A DNA stretch of 34,312 nt, from contig JAIMBK010000034.1 of assembly GCA_023511535.1 (NCBI GenBank), forward strand, positions 1 through 34,312, read 5' to 3'. The notes under the pieces are model-generated. The model did not search any database and had not been told where the DNA came from. It was given only the letters and a program-made list of their open reading frames with translations. Both the position numbers and the translations under genes were made by a program. Below, in pieces: positions 1-7,909 of the stretch. How positions within the stretch are numbered: the first letter of the stretch is position 1; each line of letters starts with the position of its first letter. The stretch comes from Armatimonadota bacterium. GTDB lineage: Bacteria > Bacillota > Desulfotomaculia > Desulfotomaculales > Nap2-2B.

Positions 1-1
1 A

Positions 2-893
2 GGGAGGGATGCCCAAAAAAACAAAGAAATACTGCGATACATGGAGTTTTTTAACCGGACAAATGTCCTAAGTGTAAATTCAAATAAAAATATCTTCTTT
101 AATGATCCGGAGAGAATTTTAGCTTCAGTCCGCGAAGCTGTTTCAAAGTGGTTTAGAAGAAAGCGAAAGGCAACGCGAAGATGCCTTGCGTAGGGCTCAA
201 GGCTATGATAGGGCAAGGGAACGTTTGGATGCGATTCATGAGGCTTTAAAAACGGAATTAACCAGTCGCACTTCTCTGATTGAAAAGGTGCTGGAACTAC
301 CGGAAAAAGAAATGGAGCGGTTTGCCGAACTTGTAAACCAGGTATTTATTACATTCCGCACAGTCGAAGGCCTTTGTCCTGTTCGGTTTATATCGGGAAA
401 AAAAGGCAGAGGAAGCGCTCAATCGTATACCTGGAATATTTCAACGGGTGATGGGCGGCCGCTTGGAGCCCTTTCTACGGGACAAAAAGCACAGTTGGGT
501 TTATCTCTACTTATAAGTCTTAATATTGCTCTTGATCATCTGATTCCTCATAAGATCATAGCCCTTGATGATACTACGACGGCTCTGGACATGGCTCAGT
601 TGCCCCGGGAGGCTTCCCTTTTACGGCAGATTGCTTATGGTTCCAACTTTAATGAGTCATTTCCCCGCCGCCAGCTTTTTATTGTCAGCCATCACGAGGA
701 TCTTACTCACCGTCTTATCGACTTTCTTATTCCGCCCGAAGGAAGATCAATGCACATTTTAAACATTACTGATTGGAGTCCTGGGAAGGGACCAAAAATT
801 GAACAGTTAAAAGTAGAACCTGCTCTTTCGGCAACGGAAAGAACAAAATCCAGGTTCGTTCGTTTACTATGCTCAGGATTAAGGGTGGATTAA
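2..893 (+). pseudogene. SMC/RecN-like ABC ATPase, C-terminal part, frameshifted
   Basis: This is the 3' part of a gene that begins outside the window. The C-terminal portion shows an ABC-type signature (LSTGQKAQLGLSLL), a Walker B strand (KIIALDDTTTALD) and an H-loop (FIVSHHEDL), preceded by a charged, probably coiled-coil stretch. This is the layout of SMC/RecN/Rad50-like DNA-linked ATPases. The frame is broken: positions 2-196 read as protein in one frame (..NDPERILASVREAVSKWF) while the sequence continuing to the stop at 891-893 (..EESERQREDALRRAQGYD) lies in another. The switch falls near 141-158, consistent with a single-base indel or a sequencing error. The longest intact piece would start at a TTG at 186. 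It sits 25-34 bases before the DUF499 ATPase gene, so both probably belong to one accessory operon. The exact family is not identified; a defence or DNA-repair role is inferred from the neighbour only. Confidence 0.7.
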
Positions 894-927
894 ATGTCTT
901 GCATATCTTTAGAAACGGGTGATAGTC

Positions 928-3882
928 ATGGCGCTGAAACCCTGGTACAAAGTGGTCACGCCCCGGGAGGATCTACGTGAGGGCAAGCCGCTGGATGCGG
1001 CAGAATTCGCTGTTCACCTCGATCAGGTCCGGGACGGGCGTGCCCCGGCGGATTACCAGAATCCAGAACGATTCTTTGAACGCACGTACCTGACCCAAAA
1101 TCTGACGGCTTTGGCTGCCGAGGTGATCCGGCGTCTGTCCGGCATAAAGACCGAGACTTCGGCCGTATTCAACATGGCCACCCAGTTCGGCGGCGGGAAA
1201 ACCCACGCCTTGACTTTACTATATCACCTGGCCAAAAACGGCCCATCCTCTAATAATTGGGTTGGGGTAGATAAAATGCTGGCTAAAGCCGGGGTGCGCA
1301 GTGTTCCCCAGGCAGCTACAGCGATCTTTGTCGGTACAGAATTCGATTCCCTTATCGGTCGCGGCGGTAACGACGGTACGCCAATCCGGAAGACTCCGTG
1401 GGGTGAGATTGCCTTCCAGCTTGCTGGCGAGCAGGGCCTGGCTCTGGTGGCGGAACACGAAAAAAAGATGATTGCCCCGGCAGGAGACGTGATCCGCCGA
1501 CTCCTTCCAAAGGGCAAGCCCTGCCTGATTCTTTTTGACGAACTGATGAATTATGTCAGCCGGAACCGGAAAAGCGGCCTTTCGGCGCAGCTTTACGATT
1601 TTCTCCAGAACCTGTCTGAGACGGCCCGCGGCGAGGATAATATAGTCCTGGTGGTTTCTATACCGGCCTCCGAACTGGAGATGACTGCGGAAGACCAATC
1701 GGATTACGACCGGCTAAAAAAGCTTTTGGATCGCCTCGGTAAAGCGGTTATTATATCCGCCGAGGCTGAAACATCCGAGATCATTCGCCGCCGGTTGTTT
1801 GAATGGGATCCAAGAGCCGTAACCCCGGACGGGAGAGTGATGCTTACCCGGGATGCAATCCAGGTTTGTAACGAATATGCTGATTGGGTAGTTGACCACC
1901 GTCAGCAGATTCCTGGCTGGTTCCCCGTCGATCATGCCCGGGAAGCTTTCGCCGCGACCTATCCCTTCCACCCGATGGTGCTCTCTGTTTTTGAGCGCAA
2001 ATGGCAGGCTCTTCCGCGCTTCCAACAAACGCGTGGGATCTTAAGGCTTTTGGCCCTCTGGGTGGCCAGGGCGTATCAGGAAGGTTTCAAAGGTGCGCAC
2101 CGCGATCCCCTCATCAGCCTGGGGACCGCTCCGCTGGATGACCCGCTTTTCCGGGCAGCAGTATTTGAGCAACTTGGCGAGCCACGCCTGGAAGGAGCCG
2201 TTACCGCCGATATCTGCGGCAAAAAGGATTCTTTTGCCGTCCGGCTGGACAATGAGGCCGTGGATACAATCAGAAAGGCCCGTTTGCACCGGAAGGTGGC
2301 CACGGTGATCTTCTTTGAGTCCAATGGGGGACAGCTCCGGGGTGAAGCGACTGTGCCGGAGATCCGCCTGGCCGTGGCTGAACCCGAACTCGATATTGGG
2401 AACGTTGAGATGGCCCTGGAGGCGCTTGAGTCCTCCTGTTTCTTCCTCTCAGTTGAGCGAAACCGCTACCGCTTTAGCCTTACTCCCAACTTGAACAAGC
2501 TCCTGGCAGACCGCCGGGCCAGCATTCAGGCGGATAAGATAGATGAACGGGTGCGCAGCGAGATTCAAAAAGTTTTTACCGAGGGTAATGGTATAAAACC
2601 AATTTATTTCCCGGAAAAAAGCAACCAGATCCCGGATCGCCCCGCGCTTACACTGGTTGTATTATCACCCGAACATTCTATGCAAGACAAAAAGACGCTC
2701 GAACTGATCGAGTCTATGACCAGGGAGCATGGAACTTCCGCCCGAACCTTTAAGAGTGCGCTGATCTGGGCGGTGGCTGATACTGATGCTTCGCTCAAAG
2801 AAGAGGCCCGCAAGGCCCTGGCCTGGGAGGACATCCGCAGTGAACAGGACGAACTGCGCCTGGACGAAACGCAGAAGCGCCAGTTGGCAGAGAACCTGAA
2901 AAAAGCCCAGCGCGACCTCAAGGAGTGCGTGTGGCGCTCATATAAAAACGTTGCCCTTCTCGGCAAGGATAACACCATCCGCGTGGTGGACCTGGGGCTG
3001 GTTCACTCCAGTGCGGCCGACACAATGGTGGCGCTTATTCTCAACCGCCTGCGCCAGGACGGAGACGTAGAAGAGGGTGTAAGCCCGAATTTCCTGGTGC
3101 GAAACTGGCCGCCGGCTTTTCAGGAGTGGAGCACCAAAGCAGTGCGGGATGCCTTCTTTGCCTCCCCGCAGTTTCCCCGCTTGCTAAACGTAGAGAGCAT
3201 CAAGGAAACAATTGCCCGGGGCGTGTCCAGTGAGCTTATTGCTTACGTAGGTAAGTCTGCAGACGGAAGCTATGAGCCTTTTTACTTCGGCGTTAGTATT
3301 GCTGCCAGCGATGTCGAGTTCTCCGAAGACATGTTCATCATCACCGCTGAAGAGGCGAGGAAGCACATTGAGCCGCCAAAGCTGACTACTTTGGTAATTT
3401 CTCCCCAGGACATATTGATTGAACCAGGCAAGAAGCATACGTTTATGGCCAGGGGGTTGGATCAACATGGCCGCAAGATTGCCGTCACGGATGTTATTTG
3501 GAGAGCAACCGGTGGAACAATTGATCAGGATGGGGTTTTCCAGGCAGGCCAGGACGAAGGTACGTTTATGATTATTGCCACTGTCGGTACCGTTAGTGGC
3601 CGGGCCAGGGTCAACATCGCCAGGCGGGGAGTGATGCCGCCGCTACCCCCTCCGCTACCGCCACCTGGTCCGACAAAACTTTCCTGGAGTGGCGAGGTGC
3701 CCCCGCAAAAGTGGATGAATTTCTATACTAAGGTTCTCTCAAGGTTTGCCGTTGGCAAAGGGTTGAAAATTTCTATTAATATCGAGGTTACCCAAGAGGA
3801 AGGCATCTCCGCGCAGAAGGTAGAAGAGACCAAAGTCGCCCTCCGGGAACTGGGGCTAAAGGACGAAGTTGAAATTTCTTAA
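928..3882 (+). CDS. DUF499-family AAA+-like ATPase with Ig-like domain
   Basis: This protein of about 984 residues matches the DUF499 (COG1483) predicted ATPases. A Walker A-like FGGGKTH lies at about residues 87-93 and a Walker B (CLILFDELMNYV) at about 199-210. The family is known to co-occur with DUF1156 DNA methylases and helicases in predicted phage-defence islands; no methylase or helicase is in this window, and partners may lie upstream. Near residue 815-900 there is a bacterial Ig-like segment (ISPQDILIEPGKK.., DVIWRATGGTIDQDG), then a polyproline linker (PPLPPPLPPPGP) and a conserved-looking C-terminal domain of about 75 residues. An in-frame GTG at 919 also exists, but ATG 928 gives the natural MALKPWYKVV start. 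The ATPase assignment is strong; the defence role is inferred from family context. Confidence 0.85.
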   Translation: MALKPWYKVVTPREDLREGKPLDAAEFAVHLDQVRDGRAPADYQNPERFFERTYLTQNLTALAAEVIRRLSGIKTETSAVFNMATQFGGGKTHALTLLYHLAKNGPSSNNWVGVDKMLAKAGVRSVPQAATAIFVGTEFDSLIGRGGNDGTPIRKTPWGEIAFQLAGEQGLALVAEHEKKMIAPAGDVIRRLLPKGKPCLILFDELMNYVSRNRKSGLSAQLYDFLQNLSETARGEDNIVLVVSIPASELEMTAEDQSDYDRLKKLLDRLGKAVIISAEAETSEIIRRRLFEWDPRAVTPDGRVMLTRDAIQVCNEYADWVVDHRQQIPGWFPVDHAREAFAATYPFHPMVLSVFERKWQALPRFQQTRGILRLLALWVARAYQEGFKGAHRDPLISLGTAPLDDPLFRAAVFEQLGEPRLEGAVTADICGKKDSFAVRLDNEAVDTIRKARLHRKVATVIFFESNGGQLRGEATVPEIRLAVAEPELDIGNVEMALEALESSCFFLSVERNRYRFSLTPNLNKLLADRRASIQADKIDERVRSEIQKVFTEGNGIKPIYFPEKSNQIPDRPALTLVVLSPEHSMQDKKTLELIESMTREHGTSARTFKSALIWAVADTDASLKEEARKALAWEDIRSEQDELRLDETQKRQLAENLKKAQRDLKECVWRSYKNVALLGKDNTIRVVDLGLVHSSAADTMVALILNRLRQDGDVEEGVSPNFLVRNWPPAFQEWSTKAVRDAFFASPQFPRLLNVESIKETIARGVSSELIAYVGKSADGSYEPFYFGVSIAASDVEFSEDMFIITAEEARKHIEPPKLTTLVISPQDILIEPGKKHTFMARGLDQHGRKIAVTDVIWRATGGTIDQDGVFQAGQDEGTFMIIATVGTVSGRARVNIARRGVMPPLPPPLPPPGPTKLSWSGEVPPQKWMNFYTKVLSRFAVGKGLKISINIEVTQEEGISAQKVEETKVALRELGLKDEVEIS

Positions 3883-4216
3883 TTAACGGAACAAACTCTT
3901 TAAGGGTAACCGGAGCGCCTACGTTCCTGATCGGGTTAACCGATTCTTCGATGATCTCCACTTGAAATTAGGGGCCGTTATATCCAATCTTTGCCGCAAA
4001 TACGCGCACTCATAAGGGGTTTGACGGCTATGCGCCAATCTTTGCCTACCGGGGTGAAGAAGGTACGCCATCAACTAAGGGAAGGCGAGGGGCATTGCCA
4101 AAAGCGCCATGAACGCGGCGGGCCAGGCCATTGCCGCTTTCTTGTGGACTCCCGGTACCATCAAGAAGCAGATCGGTAACGAGGTGGCCGTTGGTATCTG
4201 GCTTTTTTCTTCCTGG
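3883..4216 (+). other. decayed intergenic region with short coding remnants
   Basis: No intact gene is visible. Two stretches look like leftover coding sequence: about 3894-4012 reads as a peptide ending in VISNLCRKYAHS before a stop, and about 4084-4190 reads AMNAAGQAIAAFLWTPGTIK in the frame that runs on into the downstream pduO gene. Neither begins with a convincing start and Shine-Dalgarno site, and the frames change between them. The simplest reading is remnants of one or more genes lost at the edge of the accessory island. I do not recognise the parent families. Confidence 0.4.
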
Positions 4217-4245
4217 TTGTCAGTAAATCCTTTTTGTTTTATAAT
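4217..4245 (+). promoter_or_regulatory. sigma-A promoter of the pduO-type gene
   Basis: TTGTCA at 4217-4222 and TATAAT at 4240-4245 are separated by 17 bases, which is 11 of 12 consensus positions with ideal spacing. Transcription would begin around 4252, only about 16 bases before the chosen GTG start. That rules out the long upstream in-frame extension as part of the gene. Confidence 0.75.
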
Positions 4246-4267
4246 TTTGGAAATAGGGAGACTAGGG

Positions 4268-4813
4268 GTGAATTTTTTGAAAACGTTTAACGAAAAGGGG
4301 GACCGGGCCGAAACGAGCCTGCTCTACGGCCGGCGGATCTCGAAAGCAAGTTCCCGGTGCGAATTTTTCGGGGCGGTCGACGAAGCCGTTTCCGCGCTCG
4401 GGTTGGCGCGGGCGCTGGTTAAAAGGGAGAAGGTCCGGGACGTTTTATTTACTGTTCAAAAAGAGATGTTTGTTCCCGCCGCCGAAGTGGCCGTTCCGCC
4501 GGAACATTACGCCGAGTATAAATTCAGAGGTCCGGTGGTCACCGGGGAAGTGGTGCAGCGGCTTACCAGCCTGATTGAGGAACTGGAGAGGCTGGTGGCC
4601 GTGCCGCAAGAATTTATCATCCCGGGTGACACGGTGGCTTCAGCCGCCATCGATCTGGCCCGGGCCGTGGTGCGCCGGGCGGAAAGAAGGGCCGCGCAGC
4701 TTTACGAGGAAGGGCAGCTCCCTAACGAAAATATTTTAAAATACCTCAACCGGCTCGCCGATCTCCTTTTTGTCCTGGCCCGTTACGAAGAGGCGAAGCG
4801 AACTGAAGGGTAG
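4268..4813 (+). CDS. PduO-type ATP:cob(I)alamin adenosyltransferase
   Basis: This enzyme transfers the adenosyl group of ATP to cob(I)alamin, making adenosylcobalamin. The roughly 181-residue product shows the family N-terminus (KGDRAETSLLYGRRISKASSRC), with the ATP-binding basic and Ser/Thr residues, then FFGAVDEAVSALG, and the C-terminal motif AVVRRAERRA..NILKYLNRLADLLFVLARY. Length matches the PduO/MMAB-type fold. GTG 4268 is preferred because GGGAG at 4256-4260 lies 7 bases upstream; TTG 4277 is an alternative. The open frame continues upstream to 4109, but that part lies before the promoter. It is a single-gene unit, with no cobalamin riboswitch or B12 biosynthesis genes next to it. The N-terminal motif is slightly divergent (TFNEKGDRAETSL rather than TKTGDKGETSL). 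Confidence 0.87.
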   Translation: MNFLKTFNEKGDRAETSLLYGRRISKASSRCEFFGAVDEAVSALGLARALVKREKVRDVLFTVQKEMFVPAAEVAVPPEHYAEYKFRGPVVTGEVVQRLTSLIEELERLVAVPQEFIIPGDTVASAAIDLARAVVRRAERRAAQLYEEGQLPNENILKYLNRLADLLFVLARYEEAKRTEG

Positions 4814-4890
4814 GGCAACCGCCTTTGGGTTCGCCAGTGTAGGCCACCACAAAATAAGGAAAAACAGCACCGGGAGGCGAGCCTTTTTCT

Positions 4891-4932
4891 AAGGATAAAA
4901 TCTAGGATTAAACCAAGGATTTAAATCAAGGA
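4891..4932 (+). repeat. short AGGAT tandem array in the birA leader
   Basis: AGGAT recurs at about 12-13 base intervals (AAGGAT 4891, TAGGAT 4903, AAGGAT 4915, AAGGAT 4927), separated by A/T-rich spacers. The last copy provides the Shine-Dalgarno-like element 10 bases before the birA ATG at 4943. The array is short and its function is unknown; replication slippage could change the leader length. Confidence 0.5.
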
Positions 4933-4942
4933 TCTGACACCC

Positions 4943-5911
4943 ATGAAAGAACAGGTCTTGCATTTATTAAAAAAACAGCAGTCCGAATTTGTCTCGGGAG
5001 AGCTGATCTGTAAAAATCTCGGTGTTTCCCGGACGGCCGTCTGGAAGCACATCCAGGCTTTACGCGCGGAGGGGTACGAGATTGTTTCCCAGCCCCGCGC
5101 CGGCTACCGGCTGGCCGGTGTGCCCGACCGCCTGTACCCGCAGGAAATTCTTTCCGGATTGAAAACGGAGTTTATGGGGCGGCGCATTTTTTATTTTGCG
5201 CAGGCCCCCTCGACCAACGTCCTGGCGCGGGAGCTGGCCCTGGCGGGGGCTCCGGACGGCGCTCTGGTAGTGGCCGAAGAACAAACCGGGGGACGGGGGC
5301 GGCTGGGCCGGGGTTGGTTTTCCCCGGCCGGAAAAGGGATCTGGTGTTCTTTGATTCTTTATCCCCCGGTAAATCCGGCCGCCGCCCCCCCGCTGACCAT
5401 GCTCACCGCCGTGGCCGTGGCCCGGGCCGTGCGCCTGGTCGCCGGCCTGGCTCCGGGCATCAAGTGGCCCAATGATCTTCTGCTGGAAGGCAAAAAAATT
5501 TGCGGCATTCTGACCGAAATGAGCGCGGAGATGGAGCGGATCAATTATTTAATCATCGGCACCGGCATAAATGTAAATATAGAGAATTTTCCCGGAGAAA
5601 TTGCAAACGCAGCCACGTCGCTCAAGGCTTGCGCGGGCCGGACCGTTTCCCGGGTAGAATTATTGCAGGCGTATTTGCAGGAAATGGAACAGCTTTATCG
5701 AATCTGGATCAAAGAGGGTTTTGCCCCGGTGTTGAAGCTATGGAAGGATCTGTGTGTAACGCTGCAGCGCCCGGTGAGGGTGAGCAGTTTAAAAGAAAGT
5801 ATAGAAGGGTGGGCGGAAGATGTAGACGAGGAAGGGAACCTTGTTTTGCGGCTGGCGGACGGGACGGTCCGGCACATCACGGCCGGGGAGGTTTCTTTGC
5901 GGCCTTTTTAA
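4943..5911 (+). CDS. birA: bifunctional biotin operon repressor / biotin-protein ligase BirA
   Basis: This 322-residue protein activates biotin as biotinyl-AMP and attaches it to biotin-dependent carboxylases. The N-terminal winged helix (about residues 1-60, with LICKNLGVSRTAVWKHIQAL) lets it act as the biotin repressor. The catalytic domain carries the biotinyl-AMP loop GGRGRLGRGW (116-125), KWPNDLL (174-180) and the GKKICGILTEM strand. A small C-terminal domain follows (VRVSSLKESIEGWAEDVDEEG). Length and domain order are those of class II BirA. A perfect BirA-type operator lies 80 bases downstream in front of bioY, so repressor and target are adjacent. The start is the ATG that follows AAGGAT. 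Confidence 0.96.
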   Translation: MKEQVLHLLKKQQSEFVSGELICKNLGVSRTAVWKHIQALRAEGYEIVSQPRAGYRLAGVPDRLYPQEILSGLKTEFMGRRIFYFAQAPSTNVLARELALAGAPDGALVVAEEQTGGRGRLGRGWFSPAGKGIWCSLILYPPVNPAAAPPLTMLTAVAVARAVRLVAGLAPGIKWPNDLLLEGKKICGILTEMSAEMERINYLIIGTGINVNIENFPGEIANAATSLKACAGRTVSRVELLQAYLQEMEQLYRIWIKEGFAPVLKLWKDLCVTLQRPVRVSSLKESIEGWAEDVDEEGNLVLRLADGTVRHITAGEVSLRPF

Positions 5912-5991
5912 GATCCCGGCGGTCTTTTTCGGGTTGCGTTTTTTAAGTTTTTTTGCCGGCTTTTCTTTTCAGGTTTTTATTTTTTGGGTTA

Positions 5992-6025
5992 ATTGTTAAC
6001 CTGATCGCTTGAATAGGTTAACAAT
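5992..6025 (+). promoter_or_regulatory. BirA operator upstream of bioY
   Basis: A perfect inverted repeat has half-sites ATTGTTAACC (5992-6001) and GGTTAACAAT (6016-6025), separated by 14 bases. This is the known Gram-positive BirA box layout. It sits between birA and bioY, about 120 bases before the bioY start, so holo-BirA should repress biotin uptake when biotin is plentiful. Confidence 0.9.
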
Positions 6026-6146
6026 AACGGCCAAAAAATACGGTCAAAAAACTGCCTTGATCGGCCTGGAAGCAACCGGCGCCCACCAAGAGCGCGGGCG
6101 GACGAAGCAAGAGGAAATGATTAGTGAAGAAAGGAGAAGATGATTA

Positions 6147-6722
6147 ATGAAACTGACGATCCGGGAAATGATTCTGGCGGCTTTGTTTGCGACCCTGGCG
6201 ATGGTGGCGGCGGCGCTCTTCCGCTTCGGGGCGCCGGTGGTTCCTTTCAGCCTGGTGCCTTTTGTGGTGATGCTGAGCGGTGCCTTGCTGGGCGCCCGCA
6301 CAGGGGCGCTGGCCATGCTGGTGTACGTGCTGCTGGGCTTAATCGGCCTGCCGGTTTTTGAAAAACCGCCTTTCGGCGGCCCGGCCTACATCCTGCAGCC
6401 CACTTTCGGTTTTCTGATCGGTTATATTGCGGGGGCCTACGTTACGGGGGCGCTCTTGCCGAAAAAAGGGCAGCCGGGCGCAGTCCGTTATTTTCTCGCT
6501 ATGGCGGGCGGTTTGGCGGCCCTTTATCTTTTTGGCCTGCCCTATCTTTACCTGATTTTAAATTTCTACCTGGGGAAAACTTTTTCTGTGGGGCAGGTTC
6601 TCAAAATCGGTTTTCTTCCCTTTATCGGCCTGGATCTCCTGAAGGCGGCGGCCGCCGCGGCGCTGGCCAGGGCAGTCGGCCGGCGGCTGGCGGTGCTGCG
6701 GGGGAAAGAGGCGGACGCTTGA
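6147..6722 (+). CDS. bioY: biotin transporter BioY (ECF S component)
   Basis: This 191-residue, very hydrophobic protein has about six membrane segments and the BioY pattern: an N-terminal MKLTIREMILAALFATLAMV helix, the GAPVVPFSLVPFVVMLSGALLG segment, and the loop GLPVFEKPPFGGPAYILQPT typical of BioY. It binds biotin in the membrane and works alone or with a shared energy-coupling (EcfAT) module, which is not in this window. The ATG follows AAAGGAGAAG. The BirA operator upstream shows biotin-responsive control. A basic C-terminal tail (RAVGRRLAVLRGKEADA) is probably cytoplasmic. Confidence 0.93.
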   Translation: MKLTIREMILAALFATLAMVAAALFRFGAPVVPFSLVPFVVMLSGALLGARTGALAMLVYVLLGLIGLPVFEKPPFGGPAYILQPTFGFLIGYIAGAYVTGALLPKKGQPGAVRYFLAMAGGLAALYLFGLPYLYLILNFYLGKTFSVGQVLKIGFLPFIGLDLLKAAAAAALARAVGRRLAVLRGKEADA

Positions 6723-7004
6723 AGGGTGCGGGGGCCGGAACGAAGGGTGAAGCGAGGGCGCCCGGAGCCGTTCGAAGCGATGGTATGGGGCGGGGTTTGA
6801 CGGACGGCGAAATCGGCCTGTCGGGGAGAGCAGGAAAATTAAAAGGGGATGACTGCCGGAGAGAAGCGGCCTGAGCAATTTTCCCGGGATGTCGGCGTCC
6901 CGGTTGCCTGTCCCGGAGGAAACTGCCGGTCGGGCGGCAGAGCATGCCCTGGAGGCAGAGGATGCCCTGAAGAGAGCCGCAGCCCGGACAGCGAAAAAGA
7001 AATG
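6723..7004 (+). other. GC-rich gap between bioY and coaX
   Basis: No gene is supported here. An open frame from 6889 runs into coaX, but it lacks a Shine-Dalgarno site, its sequence is low-complexity Ala/Glu/Arg-rich, and it lies upstream of the coaX promoter. No terminator with a clear T-run was seen after bioY. Confidence 0.5.
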
Positions 7005-7033
7005 TTGCCTGACGAACGGTCCTTTGGTACAAT
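7005..7033 (+). promoter_or_regulatory. coaX promoter
   Basis: TTGCCT (7005-7010) and TACAAT (7028-7033) are 17 bases apart. Transcription should begin near 7040, giving a leader of about 17 bases to ATG 7057. GGTGATC at 7047-7053 fits the 3' part of an extended Shine-Dalgarno match. The arrangement decides the start of coaX. Confidence 0.65.
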
Positions 7034-7056
7034 GGGCTAAAAAAATGGTGATCGGA

Positions 7057-7848
7057 ATGATTCTGGCTTTTGACGTGGGGAATACCAATATTGTCCTGGG
7101 CGTGTACAGGGGCAAAGAACTCCTGGAGCACTGGCGGCTGTCCACCTTTCCTTACCGGACGGCGGACGAGTACGGAATGCTTTTACGGGATCTGCTCAAA
7201 TCCATCGGGGTCGCGCTGCCGGAAATTAAAGATATGGTAATTTCCTCCGTGGTGCCGCCGTTAATGCTGTCCCTGGAGCAAATGGCGCAAAAGTACTTCG
7301 GGGTTGCTCCCCTGGTGGTCGGCCCCGGCATCAAGACGGGCCTGGCCATCAAGTATGAAAATCCCAAAGAGGTGGGTGCCGACCGGATTGTGAACGCCGT
7401 GGCCGGCTTTGAACTTTATGGCGGGCCATTGATTATTGTTGACTTCGGCACGGCCACCACCTTTTGCGCCATTTCCGCCAGAGGCGAATACCTGGGCGGC
7501 GTGATTGCGCCGGGCATCGGAATTTCCACGGAAGCGCTTTTTGCCCGGGCCGCCAAATTGCCCCGGGTGGAATTTGTCCGCCCCCCTTCCGTCATCGGGA
7601 AAAACACCGTGCACAGCATGCAGTCCGGGATTATTTACGGCTTTGCCGGGCAGGTGGACGAGATTGTCCGGCGGATGAAAAAGGAGATGGGCGGGAACGC
7701 CCTGGTGATCGCCACGGGCGGCCTGGCGGAGCTGATTGCCGGAGAAGCGGGCACCATCGACCGCGTGGAACCGCTGCTTACCCTGACGGGGCTGCGGATT
7801 ATCTACGAGCGCAACCGGGGCGCCGGAGGAGCCGCCGACCGGGGTTAG
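7057..7848 (+). CDS. coaX: type III pantothenate kinase
   Basis: This enzyme phosphorylates pantothenate in the first step of coenzyme A synthesis. The 263-residue product has the ASKHA-fold landmarks of CoaX: the phosphate-binding FDVGNTN at 5-11, GADR at 107-110, the DFGTATT motif at 129-135 and GGVIAPG at 147-153. Length is typical (about 255-260). The ATG at 7057 gives the family-typical [11 protein letters not shown] start; ATG 7045 or GTG 7048 would add only 3-4 residues. Longer upstream extension would begin before the promoter. dusB follows after 61 bases and may be co-transcribed. Confidence 0.95.
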   Translation: MILAFDVGNTNIVLGVYRGKELLEHWRLSTFPYRTADEYGMLLRDLLKSIGVALPEIKDMVISSVVPPLMLSLEQMAQKYFGVAPLVVGPGIKTGLAIKYENPKEVGADRIVNAVAGFELYGGPLIIVDFGTATTFCAISARGEYLGGVIAPGIGISTEALFARAAKLPRVEFVRPPSVIGKNTVHSMQSGIIYGFAGQVDEIVRRMKKEMGGNALVIATGGLAELIAGEAGTIDRVEPLLTLTGLRIIYERNRGAGGAADRG

Positions 7849-7909
7849 CGCGGCACATTAGTGATCTTTACCTGCTGATGATCATTTGCTCGCGGGGAGA
7901 AAAGCAGTA

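Noticed and set aside
4109-4267. Long in-frame extension of the pduO gene to ATG 4109
   Set aside because: A near-consensus promoter at 4217-4245 and a good ribosome site at 4256-4260 place the start at 4268; the extension lies mostly upstream of transcription.
4100-4270. Cobalamin riboswitch before the adenosyltransferase
   Set aside because: No B12-box-like sequence was seen and the predicted leader is only about 16 bases long.
6889-7056. N-terminal extension of CoaX
   Set aside because: It lacks a ribosome site, is low complexity, and begins before the promoter at 7005-7033; the family starts at [11 protein letters not shown].
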